Positions 1 to 12,832 of a stretch of DNA of 64,000 nucleotides are shown piece after piece. Position numbers and translations under genes: made by a program. Where the stretch lies: NCBI GenBank assembly GCA_039707465.1, contig CM077644.1, forward strand, positions 198,869,962 through 198,933,961, written 5' to 3'. Positions within the stretch are counted from its first letter, which is position 1. Every line of letters begins with the position of its first letter. Below the pieces are notes generated by a model that was not told where the DNA came from, did no database searches, and saw only the letters and a program-made list of their open reading frames with translations. This DNA comes from Rhabdophis nuchalis (Eukaryota; Chordata; Lepidosauria; Squamata; Natricidae).

Positions 1-1809
1 AGGGGGTAAAAAAGAACAAGAGAACCACATTTCTTTAGGAAGCAATTTCAAGAGGATATTTTCTTCAAAATGTTATCAAAACAAAGCATCCCTTTCAACT
101 TTCACACTGTAGATGGTTCTCAGCTGGAATGATCAATGGTTGTGTCTGAAATAAGATAGCTTCCCATATCGTGATAATTTTTGGCAAAGCAAACATTTTC
201 TTATTCATGATTTTCTTCTCTACTAGATATAAAATATAAGCTAAAAAAAATATGGTAACCGCACAGACTGATATCATGGATTTCTTTGGTTATATTTTAT
301 AAAATGCATTGAAAGGAGAAAGAATACATCTGCAGTAGCTGTGCAGTTTCTGTGATATATAGTTAAATTCTAATTTATAGTCCTTGGGATTCCATGGGGG
401 TCCTTCTGTTAGAGCAGATATTAGGAGGGTAATTCAACTGAGCCCACTCCAGTCTGAATGTTACTCCTTTGTTTTCCCCACAATTTATATGAATAGAGTG
501 TTCCTGCTTAATACTGCAAAATGATTGGGGTGCCATCAATTTCTTTGCAAATTGCTACCATTATGCACACAATGCTTAATGCTGAATTTGGACACATGTG
601 TCCCCCCACCCCCTCTCAAGCATAGTTCACATTATTTGTTACATGCTGTGTTTCACGTGATAGTAGCCAATATCTTTATCAGCAGTGGTCTGAACATTTC
701 ATAGGCTGGAAATAGATTTTTAGAGCAAAATGGAATAGTTACTCTCTCTGCCACTCTATATTCTGGATTGTTGTTTTAAAATGAGAAAAATGCACTGAAG
801 GCTTTTCATTCTTTGTGAGCCTTTGTTTAAACTTTCCTGGGGTTCCCTTCTCTGATTCCTCATTGACAAGCCTGCCCATCTTGTTTCTATAGCAGGTTAT
901 GATCAATCAATAAACTGACTTCTCCCATCTGTCCTCCAGAAAGACATGGCAGAATCCTACAGAAAGAGACCAGGGAGGATTAAAGTCTTTGCCTGCCTAT
1001 TTGCACAGTCACTTTGGTATTAATTGTTGGTGTTGTTTTTCGCAGCAGGTATACCTGTAGGAAAGCTGGCACTCTGACTAAATCCCCTTCATCTGGCACT
1101 TGCCAATTGATGAGTCTTTCAACTCGGCAAGCAAGGATGTGCCTTGAAAGCTCTTGGCTGTCACTCAGATCCCCTAGTGCTCAGTAGCTCCTGTTCCTTT
1201 ATACACCTGGATTTCTTGTTAAATGACAGACCTCAACAAATGCTATTGTTTTGCACTTACATAGTAATAGGCAAAGACATCTGGCAATAAAATGTTCGAA
1301 CAGTGCCTCGCGAGCAGCATTTGTTATACCTTTTTAAAAAAAAGGAATCAAATTATCCTGGATTCATTGTTATTACTTTTCAGATGCGAGATTTTTCCAA
1401 TGTGCAGCCTATTCAACAGGCATCTGAATAAAGCTGTAAATAATTAACTTGCCTTCAAAAAGTGACTTATCCTTAGACCTGTATTGATCACAATACACAT
1501 TAGGTTCAAGGCTGATGTAATGCTTTAACCAGTCCCTCAAGGTTTTTGTTTAATTTTCTAAAAGCTATATATGTCGCTTCTATCAAGCAAGACAGCTCTG
1601 GTGGAAACATTTCATCTTTATAAGGTTTAGACTGAGGGAGAAAAAAATGCTAGTTGCATACCAGGAAGAAGAATAGGCCAGTTAGAAAAAACAGCACTAC
1701 TGTTATCAAAGTAAGGATTTCTTCCACAGTTAAGAACTAAAAGTCATAATTTAAAAATAATGCTGAAAGAGATAATCATGGATTTTCTATATTCTCAGAC
1801 AAATACTTG
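1..1809. other. AT-rich noncoding stretch, no recognised feature
   Basis: Only short chance ORFs are present in either strand, none with a recognisable domain. I see no terminal repeats, LINE tails or tRNA-like promoters. It reads as single-copy intergenic or intronic DNA. Confidence 0.6.
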
Positions 1810-1888
<79 letters not shown>

Positions 1889-1936
1889 GGATGGATGGAT
1901 GATGGATAGGTAGGTAGGTGAGTGGGTGGATGGATG

Positions 1937-1995
<59 letters not shown>

Positions 1996-2046
1996 GATGG
2001 ATAGGTAGGTAGGTGGGTGGGTGGGTGGGTAGATGAATAGATAGAT

Positions 2047-2141
<95 letters not shown>

Positions 2142-2166
2142 GATAGGTAGGTAGGGTAGGTAGGTC
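1810..2166. repeat. (GATA)n microsatellite array with GGAT and GGTA variants
   Basis: Roughly 350 bp of GATA tetranucleotides are interrupted by three short blocks of GGAT, GGTA and GGGT units, and the array decays into GGTA at the right end. Long ORFs across it translate only to repeated Ile-Tyr-Leu-Ser and are artefacts. GATA/GACA arrays are known to be abundant in snakes, with the Bkm satellite enriched on the W chromosome. One array does not place this window on a sex chromosome. Confidence 0.97.
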
Positions 2167-2327
2167 GGTTAAATTGAAAACATTGTCCTGATAATGTTTG
2201 GCTGTATATATTTTCCTCCCTGGAAAGACTGGGGATTATGAACACCTTGAATCTTTTATTTGAAGTGCTTCCACATCTCTATTTTTGATAAGAAATAAGT
2301 AATGGAATTTTAAAAGTTTACTTATAT

Positions 2328-2965
2328 TTGTCTTCCAAATATAGAGATAAACAGTGCACTGCAGCTGCTAAAAAAGCCAAAGCAGTCGTAGGGTGTATTA
2401 ACAGAGGGATAGAATCAAAATCACATGAAGTGTTAATGCTGCTTTATAATGCCTTAGTAAGATCACACTTGGAATACAGCATCCAGTTTTGGTCATATAT
2501 ATATATAAAAAATGTGGAAACTCTAGAAAGAGTGCAGAGAAGAGCAACGAAGATGATTAGGGGACTGGAGGATAAAATATATGAAAGGCTGCAGAAAGTA
2601 GGTATATCTAGTTTCATGAAAAAAAGGACCAGGGCTGATAGCAGTCTTCCAATATTTGAAGGGTTGCCACAAAGAATATGGGTCAATCTATTCTCTAAAT
2701 AGCACAGATGCAAGAAACAAGGATGGAAACTAATCAAGGAGAGAAGCAACCTAGAAATAAAGAGAAAGTGCCTGACAAATAGAACAATTAATTCACAGAA
2801 CAACTTGCCTCCAGAAGTTGTAGGTGGTCCAACACTGAAGATTTGTAAGAAGAGATTGGACAACCATTTGTCTGAAATGTTACAGGGTTTCCTGCTTGAA
2901 AGAGGTTTGGACTAGAAGACTTTCACGGTTCCTTCTAACTCTGTTATTATTCTGTTATTCTGTTC
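2328..2965 (+). mobile_element. CR1 LINE 3' fragment
   Basis: The translation carries the conserved C-terminal CR1 reverse-transcriptase text (LVRSHLEYSIQFWS, then [19 protein letters not shown]) up to a stop near 2702. Further degenerate coding follows. The element ends in the typical CR1 3' UTR (GGTTTGGACTAGAAGACTTTC...) and short TTATTCTG repeats. It is 5' truncated, as CR1 copies usually are, and no longer codes. Confidence 0.9.
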
Positions 2966-2984
2966 TCTGAAAGTCCTTCTTAAA

Positions 2985-3672
2985 AAAACATTTTATTTAT
3001 TTTATTCGAATTTATATCCCGCCCTTCTCCAGAAGGACCCAGGGTGGCGCACAGAAATTAAAAACATACAAATATAACAATATAAAATTTAAAAAGATAT
3101 TAAACTCCCACCCTGTGCTAAAATCAATTAAAATCCCCAATCTAAAACTGTCTAACAGCAATCACAGCGGAAGGTTACGCTAGGCCATCTTGATGGAAAA
3201 GGTGTGTCTTTAGACACTGGCGGAAGAGGTGGAGGTCAGAGATGTGCGTAGTTCAGGGGGTAAGTTGTTCCAAAGGGTGGCGCCCGCCACAGAGAAGGCC
3301 CTTCCCCTGGGTGTCGCCAACCGGCATTGCCCGGCCGACGGCACCCAGAGAAAGCCCTCTCTGTGGGAGCGGATCGGACGAAGGGATGTATGGGGGAGGA
3401 CACGGTCTCGCATATAACTAGGTCCTGAGCCATGGAGCGCTTTAAAGATGGTCGTCAAGACCTTGAAGCACACCCGAAAGGCCACAGGTAGCCAGTGCAG
3501 CTCGCGCAGGAGCTGTGTTATGCGGGAGTATCTGGGAGCTCCCGTAATCACCCGCGCGGCTGCATTCTGGACTAGCTGTAGCTTTCGAGTGCACCTCAAG
3601 GGAAGCCCCATGTAGAGAGCATTACAGTAGTCAAGTCGGGATGTCACGAGTGCTTGAGTGACTGTGCGTGAT
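2985..3672 (-). mobile_element. L2-like LINE 3' fragment (CR1/L2 clade)
   Basis: On the minus strand a 145-residue ORF (3647-3210) reads SRLDYCNALYMGLPLRC, KLQLVQNAAARVI, LRELHWLPVAFRVCFK. This is the post-catalytic C-terminus of L2/CR1-clade reverse transcriptases. The left end (2990-3060) is the reverse complement of an L2-like 3' end, with the text for CGCCACCCTGGGTCC and an AATAAA-rich tail. It is 5' truncated. It lies immediately next to the CR1 fragment in opposite orientation. Confidence 0.85.
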
Positions 3673-4074
3673 ATGCTTGTAAGAGTTCCACCAAACTCAG
3701 CTTAAGCCCAGATAGGAAGTCCCTGTCTGCAAGATAGCTTAACTTTTCTAGAGATGCTTCTTTGCTTGTAAACAATTAATATTTTAACATTAAAAAGCTT
3801 CCTCGACCAGTGATTCAGATCACATCAAAGAAGCAGATAAACTGCATGGATAAGACTGCCAATTCCTAGTTAAATCATACATATCTTTCCCCCTCTATTA
3901 TTTGCACCTGTAACACATAGCAACAATCAGAACTTATTGGTGAACTTATAGATTTCTTATAGATGAATGAGTTTAGGTTGATTTATTTTTAGCCGATAGT
4001 CATTTTATAAATTTTTAAAAATGGCAAAATTGTAAAATATGACAAAAACTATGAATAATAACATTGTATTATTA
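3673..4074. other. AT-rich noncoding stretch
   Basis: No ORF, repeat end or RNA-like structure is recognisable. The right end holds a short ATTATTATGTGATGA motif that begins the next element. Confidence 0.5.
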
Positions 4075-4975
4075 TGTGATGACCCAGGGCTGGGCATGGA
4101 GTAACACAACCAGAACAAAGGCTTAACACCCCTTTATTGCTCCAATTTCCCCCCAAAAGTCCCACCCTTCACTGCAAGTCTAGGAGCAAAGCTCTAAACA
4201 CGCACCTCCAATAATTCCTGGCTGATATTATTCCATAGGAATAGCACAGTTCTGAGAGCAGCCATAGTTCAGAGAATTTAGTTCCAGGAAGTCCTCATCT
4301 CAGGAAGAGTTCACTGAGACTGCAGCACAACATGGAGCAAAACTGTGTCACTGCGAACTCGCACATAGCCAGACCAGGCAACCAAGGTAAGCAGGGCAAG
4401 GCACAGCAAAGTATGCAGACATCGGTAACAGCACATGAGAATGGTAAAAAGCAATGCTTGTTCCCAACAAGTACCACTCCAATGGCATCTCTTTAAGTCT
4501 CATTCCCAAGATGAGCCTTGGGAAGATCAGTGGGGTGCCCACCTCCTGAGTCATTGGCACTGAACTGAACTCACCTCTCCATTTTCCATGCTTGGAAAAC
4601 AGGGAGGAATAATTGCTTGTGACTGGAGCTCCATTGTTCTGCTGCTCCATGGCCTGCCTTCTCCTTCCTCCCTTGCTGGGTTGTCCTGCACCCTCTCTCC
4701 TTCACTGACAACTCTGCCTCATCTGGTCTGCTCCTCTGGTCATTCCTCCATCGGCCCTAGTTCCCTATCATCATCTTCCTCAGACCCAGGCTTGGATGGG
4801 TCCATGACATATCAGTTCTCCTCAATGATCTGAACTACCCCAACTTTCTTTTGAAATTTAGTACTTTATAACAATAAGTTCTGTTTTACCCTCTAGAAAT
4901 TATTAGACTTACCATCTAGAACTAGAAATTATTCTCTTACCATCTGTACACAGTTCGCCCGCTTCCCTCATCACA
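4075..4975 (-). mobile_element. Candidate solo LTR (about 900 bp)
   Basis: The block begins TGTGATGA and ends TCATCACA, an 8-bp perfect inverted terminal pair of the TG...CA type seen at LTR ends. Read on the minus strand, an AATAAA polyadenylation signal lies near 4130, about 60 bp before the proposed 3' end. That spacing suits R-U5. There is no coding content and no second LTR nearby, so a solo LTR is the simplest reading. The flanks (ATTA on the left, TAAT on the right) give no clean 4-6 bp duplication, so a DNA element with TA duplication is the main alternative. Confidence 0.45.
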
Positions 4976-6201
4976 TAATGAAACAATATCTCCAGTAAGC
5001 TCCATGTTAATTGCACCTTGCAGATGATCTCCACATATCCATTATCAGTTGGTAAGAAGGACTGCAAATGTTTCTGTTATGGTGTCATTTCACTGTACGC
5101 ATTTCATGAACACCACTACATACTTCTGATAAACTTTGAGACCTGGCATTACTTCTGTCATCTCACTTTGACAAATAATATCTTCTGTCTGCCAAAGGGC
5201 TGCTTAAGTTGACCTTCAAGAAATGCCATCCTTCGGAGAAGATATTAAAAGTTGTACACTATTTGCCAATATTATAAGGCAAGAAAGATTTTGTAATATT
5301 TTGAATCATAAAATATGTTGAAAATAAGCTTTGTCACCCCTGAAGCAAGAATAATCAAAAATCATAAGAAAAGTTGATACAAGGATATATAAAATTCTTG
5401 AGTGAATGTGAACAGGGTCACTACAACATAGAATGAACATTTTATGAAATTCATAATATGTCAACTAACATATAAAACCATAAAATATTAAAAAAAACAC
5501 TTTAGTGCTAACACTGCCAAATGGAAAAAAATGAACCTTTAATGTATAACCAAAAATAAAATAAACAAATTTCCATCTATTTTAAGCATTGTTTGGCACA
5601 TATGTGATCAATAAAAATTTGATAGAAGTGATTTTTTTGTATATTTTTATTTAAGAGTAATTAAATAACAAATGCTAGCATGCTAAGGAAACTAGTGAGT
5701 GAGTAAATGGTTGACATAATAATCATATGTCATTTCTAATACTTTACTGATCAACAAAGGTTTTTGTTGCAGTTTCATCTTTTTTTAAATAGTGTTGGGA
5801 TATGTAAATCTATAAATCTCAGACATCAAGGACATGCATATATAAACTAGAACTTTGAACTGGGGTACAGGTACAAAATAGGCTTCTAGACAAAGTCATA
5901 GGGTTTGTAAAAGTTTGCCAAATAAGTTTGGTTTCAGTGTTCCACAAATGGTAATTTATTGACTCTAATTCAAATAGAAATATTGGACCAAACCAATTTC
6001 ACTACTCAGCATGATTTAAAATTGGTGAAATAGATTTAACTTATTTTAAAAAAATTAAAAAGACATCTTTTTCAATTCAATAATTCAATTCAACTAACTA
6101 ATTCAATTTGGAAGCTAAATTTAATTTCAGGTTTAGCACAATATGGCTCTGTATCAACTCTAGTACTTACCAAACTCTTTTGAAGACAGGTTCATGTAGA
6201 A
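4976..6201. other. AT-rich noncoding stretch
   Basis: Very AT-rich sequence with short ORFs only. No LINE, SINE or DNA-element ends were recognised until the hAT element at 6202. Its last 8 bases (ATGTAGAA, 6194-6201) are that element's left target duplication. Confidence 0.55.
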
Positions 6202-6339
6202 CAGAGGTGTCAAACTTGCATTGTCATGGTGGCATCACGTGGCGTATCATGACTTTTTCCCCATTTTTTGCTAAACTGGGTGTGGGTATGGCCAGTATGT
6301 GACGAATCTGGCCCACAGGCTGTGAGTTTAACAGTCCTG
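6202..6339. mobile_element. Short non-autonomous hAT element (138 bp)
   Basis: Its ends form inverted repeats of the hAT-Charlie type: CAGAGGTGTCAAACTT on the left and the complement of GAGTTTAACAGTCCTG on the right. It is flanked by 8-bp duplications ATGTAGAA and ATGTGGAA (7 of 8 identical). There is no coding capacity. It is the same family as the copy at 14922. Confidence 0.85.
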
Positions 6340-6347
6340 ATGTGGAA

Positions 6348-6809
6348 TGCATTGCTTTACTGTAAACATTATCCAATGTTATTTACCAAGGAAAATAATT
6401 GATAAAAATAGACAATGCTAATCAAACTTTAGCACTGACCTTTTAGGCGCAGGATTATATTCAAGAACTGTACATTTAATTTTTAGGAGAGAGAACTAGG
6501 AGTTCTTCCAGTCTTACAGTGGACTATCGATTGAATAATAAGGTTCCTACATCCGCCTCTAGCTTCACGTAATTCATCTACATTCAGTTTCTTACTGTTC
6601 TCAATCAGTAATTCACAATTTCCATATCCTCTCTGACACTAGTTCAAAACAAGAAATAGAGTTGGATGTGAAAAAAAATTATGAAGGGGGAATCTAATAG
6701 TGCCATTTTGCCAGTTGTGGGAAATAATTGGTTATATTTGCTAATTGATATTAGCAATTTTTCTGGATAGAATTACTAATTAGTAGATCAGAGGAACACT
6801 ATTAGAGTA
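6348..6809. other. AT-rich noncoding stretch
   Basis: Nothing recognisable beyond short AT-rich palindromes such as AATTACTAATTAG near 6771. Confidence 0.45.
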
Positions 6810-7200
6810 AGTAGAATACTTAGATTTCATCAAAACCTTTCACAAAGGTTGTCATGATAGTTTCCTTAATAAAATTGTTTAATGTTGGCAGGATGATATC
6901 ACTCTTAGAGTAATACACCTCAAAGTTTATTCATTAATACTGTAGGTCCACTTCAGTTTGGGGGGAAATATTGTGTAGTGTGCTATAGTATTTTGCCTCA
7001 AGCCTTTTGCTGTTTAACATTTTATCAATGAGTTAGAAAAGATATTTGAGGGGACACTTTTCAAGTTTGCATATGATAAAAACCTTGGAGGAGAGTCTGA
7101 TACTTTAGAAGAAGAAAGATTTAAAACAGATCTAGATAGGCTAAAATATTGGGTTGATAAAATAGGAATTTATTTTAGAATTTAATAGACAAAATAACTC
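6810..7200 (+). mobile_element. Ancient CR1 LINE fragment (RT domain)
   Basis: Degenerate translation still shows the order of CR1 reverse-transcriptase motifs. Near 6825 it reads DFIKTFHKGCHDSFLNKI, matching the usual DFSKAFDTVSHSIL. Around 7021-7090 it reads INELEKIFEGTLFKFAYDKNLGG, where the catalytic FADD has become FAYD. Several frameshifts and stops show long decay. It is probably the upstream part of the same insertion as the CR1 tail at 8560-9135, later split by the hAT element at 7604. Confidence 0.65.
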
Positions 7201-7603
7201 CTGGCTTGGAAAAAGCACATATGAAAGTGTTCTGAGTGCTCTTATTAATCAAAAATTAAATATGAGCTGACAGTATTATATCAGATGCTTCAAAAGGGTG
7301 GACTAGGGAAAAGATGGGGACAATAACATCTCCTGTACTGAGCCCTGTATTGATTGTTGACTTTGTGGAACATTACTAACTAACATAATTAGCATTACTT
7401 TCTTGCAAACACAAAAAGAGATTAAGAAGAATAAGAGATTAAAAAATAGCTCAGGGGCTAAAAGATGCCCTTGAAACCAGAAAGCCTTCCAAAGTAAGAT
7501 TAGTAAAAACATATCTACATGTACATTCAAAAATTCAAGAAGATTGGTCTTCTTTGAAATGGTTAGCAAATATATTGCTTCAAAATGAGATTTGCCTCAA
7601 GAT
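7201..7603. other. Possible decayed CR1 body, uncertain
   Basis: This AT-rich segment lies between the CR1 RT remnant and the hAT element. It may be highly diverged CR1 coding sequence, but no motif is clear enough to confirm it. Confidence 0.35.
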
Positions 7604-8376
7604 CAGTGATGACGAACCTTTTTAGGCTGGTGTGCCATAAGTGGGGGGAGCGCAGGGGGGTCATGCACTGGCATGCTGCATCCATAATGCAATGCGCACA
7701 TCCCAGTGCACATGCGCACATGACAGGCACTCCCCCTCATTTTTATATGCTTTTTTCACCCACCCCAGGCTCCAGAGGCTTTATAGGGACCTGGGAAGGG
7801 GGAAAACAGGCTCTCCAGAGGCCTCAGGAGTTTCCCTCAAGCCTCTGGAGGACTAGAAATGACACTACAAGTGACTTCTGGTTTGCTCGAAGGGCCTTTT
7901 TTAGTCCTCCGGAGCCTTCAGGGAAGAAGGTCCCTGAAGTCTCCAGAGGACTAAACACGACGTTATGAGCAAACTGGAAGTGACTTCTGGTTTGCTTTTT
8001 TAGTCCTCCAGAGGCTTCAGGGACTTCAGGAGGCTTCCCTGAAGGCTATGGAGGACTAAAAAAGGAAGGCCCTGCGAGCAAAACTTCAAGGAAGGTCCTT
8101 CCAGTTTGCTTGTAGTGTCATGTTTAGGCCTCCAGAGGCTTCAGGGAAGGTCCTGAAGCCTCTCGAGCGCCTCCAGGGGGGTTGGAGGGGCTGTTTTCGC
8201 CCTCCCCAGACTCCTATAAAGCCTGGGGAGGACAAAAAATGGCTTTAAAAATGGCTGACTCAGTTGGCCAGCGCGTGCATGTGTGCTGACCAGCTAACAG
8301 GGCAATGCCTTGCATGCCCTGCTAAATGGCTCTGCATGCCACCTGTGGCACGCGTGCCATAAGTTCGCCATCACTG
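7604..8376. mobile_element. Non-autonomous hAT element with internal GC-rich repeats (773 bp)
   Basis: Terminal inverted repeats are CAGTGATGACGAACCTT on the left and the complement of AAGTTCGCCATCACTG on the right. Flanking 8-mers CTCAAGAT and CCCTAGAT agree at 6 of 8 positions, consistent with an old hAT duplication. The interior (7760-8220) is GC-rich compared with its surroundings. It contains several imperfect copies of a CTCCAGAGGCTTCAGGGA module in both orientations. No transposase is encoded. The element at 31311-32630 is the same family in inverse orientation. Confidence 0.85.
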
Positions 8377-8559
8377 CCCTAGATAGTGAAGCAACCAAGT
8401 GATTCTACTTTATTTCCAACTACATTTCAACCAGAAGCCATGCAAATAGGTCAATCTAGCAGAAATTATTGAAGAATTGTATATAGAAAAAAAAAGTATG
8501 TTGCAAGATTTTGGCAATAGAAGAAAAATAGAAAGATAGTAGCAGCTTTAGCATCTTGA

Positions 8560-9135
8560 AGTCTATCAAATATAACTGCTGAAAAACCAAATGCTATGTT
8601 GAGTAACTTATTAGAAACAAAGAGTGTAAGTCTCAGAAATTAATTATTGATTTCTGCTGGTTAGATCCTATTTGGAGTAACCGTGACCAGTTATGGATAC
8701 TGCAGTACAAAAAGGACAGCATTCAGTTTACCAAAAAAGATGTCTTAGGTGAGATATGAGAATGAACTTCAAATAGCTGAAGGACGGGCACACAGAAAAA
8801 GGGAAATTGATTGGTTGGGTAGAGTTGGGTTGATTGATTGATTATGTGTCTTTACAAAAGAGTGGACATTCTTTATTGCCCCAGATGGCAGGAAGAGAAC
8901 TAAGAAGTCTTAAAAGTATAGTGAAGAAAGTTTAGATTAGACATCAGGAAGAATTTCCTGACTGTATAAGCCATCAGTCAATGTAACAGACTGCCACATG
9001 AAGTGATGACTTCTCTTTTGCTACAAGTCTTCAGAGGCTGGATGGTTATCAGTCCGAAGTTTAATTGAATCTTGTATCAAGTAGGGCATCAAATACATGA
9101 CCTTTAGGGTCTCTTCTAACACTATGATTCTAAGG
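8560..9135 (+). mobile_element. CR1 LINE 3' fragment, old
   Basis: Recognisable CR1 3' text includes CATCAGGAAGAATTTCCTGACTG near 8942 and a tail reading GACCTTTAGGGTCTCTTCTAACACTATGATTCTAAG. There is no intact ORF. Confidence 0.75.
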
Positions 9136-9439
9136 AAAGCTAGCTTTATTAATACATCTACAGAGATTAAATTGAAGTTTCCCTTTCAATATACTGCTCT
9201 AGTTTTCAGCAGTATGAATTACAAGGATTGTATGAATACATTTTTAAACATTTCTCTTCAGAGTGTTTTAAGATAAACATTTTAAAAAATGGAGTAACCC
9301 TGAGTGATTGACATGGCAAGTTTATAAATCAATATAAATAAATCCAAATTTAAAAGTATAATTGCTCACAAAAATGACAAACAGAATTGTATCGATATTT
9401 ATTGATTTTGCTCATGTATTTGATTTTAACCTGGATGCC

Positions 9440-9600
9440 ATTTATTAATTATAATTTTATTTATTTAATTTGTATCCTGCCTTTCTTTTTATAAATGACT
9501 CAAGATGGCCAACATATCTTCCTCCTCCTATTTTCCACACAACAGCAACCCTGGAAATTACATGGGCTGAAAGAAAGTGACTGTGTAATGTTATTGATCA
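9440..9600 (-). mobile_element. L2-like/SINE 3' end remnant
   Basis: The plus strand reads ATTTATTTAATTTGTATCCTGCCTTTC, the reverse of the ATATAAAT tail shared by squamate L2-type elements and their SINEs. This is followed by GGGCTGAAAGAAAGTGACTG, a phrase common in such tails. It is short and diverged. Confidence 0.55.
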
Positions 9601-12600
9601 CTTCCGGTCATAATACTGTGGAACTGGCAATGTATCATGCCTAAAAGAAGAGGTGACTAATAACAAAATCTGCTTTCCCTAGTTTTTGCTATGAACCTAC
9701 TGTTTTTCATATTTTAACAAAACCATGAGCCCTTATTTGACAGTTGCATCAAACCTTCAAGGTAGTAAATTGAATACATTGAGGCATATTCATTATTCTT
9801 CATAGCATTATAATGTTTCAAAATAAGTTCTGTAAATGCATTTCCCTTATAGCAGCCTGGCACAAAATAGCCCAGTTCACTCCTAATGCAGGCATAGAAA
9901 GGCTGAAAGTGAAATCTTGGAATTATCAGGACCAATTTTCTACTCTTCATTTGCAGCTATGGAAACAGCTATCAAGATTTAATTTTAATATGTTGCCATT
10001 TTTTCCCATTTAGATCCAATAAATAGCTGCAGGATATTCAGATAGATTCTACCACCTGAGACTTGCATAATGTTTCAGGGCAATTTACCTGTTATTTTCA
10101 GAAAACTAGATTAGCTGCAGGTCTGATTGAAAGATGTTCATTTTAAGGATATGGGCATACCAGTTCAAATGTTATTTATTAGGAAAGAAAATAATTGCAG
10201 AGAAAAAGGTGAGTCGTACTTCACACATGCAGACGCAGAGAGTCTAGATGTAATTCTTCTACTGTCAGATTTAAGAAAATTTTGACTAATTACATTGTCA
10301 AAAAATAATCCTACTAAAGGATCAGAGTATGTAGGAAATGTGCATTCAGCAACATATTTTTTTTTATCCAATACCTAGCAAGATATATTAATAGTTCTGA
10401 ATTAATGTGTGGTTTAAAAGCCTCTTCTTATCAGGAAGTTGCAGGAAATCATATCTGACATTCAGTCTTTCTTTTCTTCCCTGGTTACTTTGATTTCTTA
10501 CCCAGTGTGAGTTCTTTAGGCAGAGTGGGAAAATAAATCTAAAATCAAAATATTCTTATACACAGTTTTATACAGTATCTTTTCTTCCCTTTTTAATTTT
10601 GTGAGAGGGGAAGAGAAGAGACTGGACCTAATTGAAAAACTACCCAAGAGTGTGGGAGGTCCAATGCACATATTTAGCAAGTCCATAACCCCCCATAAAC
10701 TGTGCAGACTTTCAAAATTACAGAAAATTGAGAAAATTGTATTACTTATTAAGAGTTTTACATGTGACACAGAGTAGAGACCCCAACTTTTAATTGGACA
10801 TTTTGATTGAACTGAGATAAACATGCACTTTTCTTTATGAGATGCTTCGTGTGTGAATTTTGTCAGACTTAAAACTCTGTTCAGTTACATCACTTTTTTT
10901 GTTTTATTTCTTTTTTTTTCAACATCTTTCAAGATTGAAGAATGTGAGGGAACTGTTTGCATTGGATCAAATGTTTGCTAAAGTTCAAACTATCGTCTCA
11001 TACTGTTTGACAATCTAAAATTCAACAATGAAAGATTTGAAAAGACAAAAAAAATGAACAAAAGGGAAAGATACTATGTCATTGCAGAGCAGCTATGGAT
11101 ATTGAATTCAGGTTATTGCTGTTTCTTCCTGAGTGTCAAAGTCATCTACAACTCTGTTGTATGTTTGGTGTAGATTACCTATTGAGAAAAAATGGCATTC
11201 TAATCAGGCAGATTGATGAGCAGAGCAAATTTCCAGAGCAAATTTCCACTCTCACATGCTATTGGAAGGAAGGAAGGGAAGAAGGAAGGAAGGATTTTTA
11301 AATGCAAATCAATTGGTGCAGAATTTTATTGTTGTTTTTTTTATGTAAAAGCATTTTTTCCATTTACTAGTCATCTCTTCAACAGTTGTTTTTCTTGCAT
11401 TTCCATTAAATCATGAGGGAGCATCTGCCATTTGAGCCTTTTCAAATGGGAAGTGGCATAACTAGGAAAAAAACTATGTAAACTGAAAAGCTTCACCAAA
11501 AGAAAATTTCAAAATGTAACAGAATAAAGTAGAAAGACCTTTTTTCTTCTTCTTCTTTTTTTTTTCAAAGAAAGAAAACCAAAACATTTAAAGTAAGATT
11601 TTAGCACAGTATTTTTCTGTGGAAGGAAATCACCAGATGCCTTCGGACATTTCATTCCAGGATCTGAGTCTATCAATATCTCAGAGCCTGACCCCTTCTT
11701 CTAGTGGAAAAAAGCTCTTACATTCAGCCACCAACTAAATAAAGATTCCCAGAGATCAGAAACAAACAAACAAAAAAAGTTGCCTTATGCTGCGGTCAAG
11801 ACAAATAACTAGTAAAAACGTTTATCCTAATTGGTTGGGCCATTTGAAAAAAAAATTGCTCATAGAGGGGGAAAGGACTATTTTTATGCCCTTCCCCCAA
11901 AATAAACTACTCTTTTACTACCCCCACTGGAATCATTTAAAAAAAAATCTAAAATCTATTTTTAATATCAGAACAAAAAATTTTAGTCTGTAGAATCCAG
12001 AAGTATATCTTTTCATATAAGAACAATTTGTAAATACAAACAATGGGAGACTTTAAAAAGTTTAACCCATCTGTACAGCAGAATGGCAACAGCCCAAAGG
12101 GATTCATATATTTTGAGTACTTTGAGATGATAAACATAGACACATTCATTTGAGAATCTGTATGATTTGATTGCAATATCACTTAGCATCTTATCAGAGT
12201 TCGCCTCTCTCTGGCTCCTACTATTAATGTATTTCCTGGATAAGGGCCTCTCCACTCTGAAAATGTTCATTCAGAGTTCAGCTCAGTTCATTTAACAGAT
12301 TCAGTTTAGAATATGTACTGTGTTCTATTGGATTCTATTTTATAGGGCTATTTTTCAAATATACTACATAAATCTCAAACATCAGCGGGCAGGCTTAAGA
12401 GTGCCAGTGCTCATTTTTTAATCAATGGAGGGAAGTAGTTTGCAGGTTAGGGGGAAATTGTTAACATTGTGTATCAATCAAGCGATTCCTGACTAATAGA
12501 TCACAAATACAACACCAAACAAGTTGTGCTGAAATGGAAAGTATTGAAAGTTTTTCAAAATATATCCTACCCACTGTGACATTAATGAAAGCCAATCATA

Positions 12601-12832
12601 ATGAAATTAAACATGATGAAAAGAAACCATATTTAAAACAATTCTTAAGGAAAATAGAAGACAGTCTTTAGTGAATTATTGCTTAGCTTGCATCTTTCCA
12701 GTTTCAATCTTTCCAGTTTCAGCAGATGTTGAATCCCTTTTACGAGTTTCTTGCTACAGTAAGTTTAAAGTGAATAGGTTTGAATTAACAAGGATTTCCC
12801 ACTCCCCATATCCAGCAAAAAAGTTAAGTTGT
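9601..12832. other. Long AT-rich noncoding stretch
   Basis: About 3.2 kb with only chance ORFs, a small GGAA-rich patch near 11265-11292 and poly(A)/poly(T) runs. No transposon end or RNA gene was recognised. Confidence 0.55.

Noticed and set aside
1787..2245. 152-aa minus-strand ORF of Ile-Tyr-Leu-Ser repeats
   Set aside because: It is the translation of the GATA microsatellite; no coding signal.
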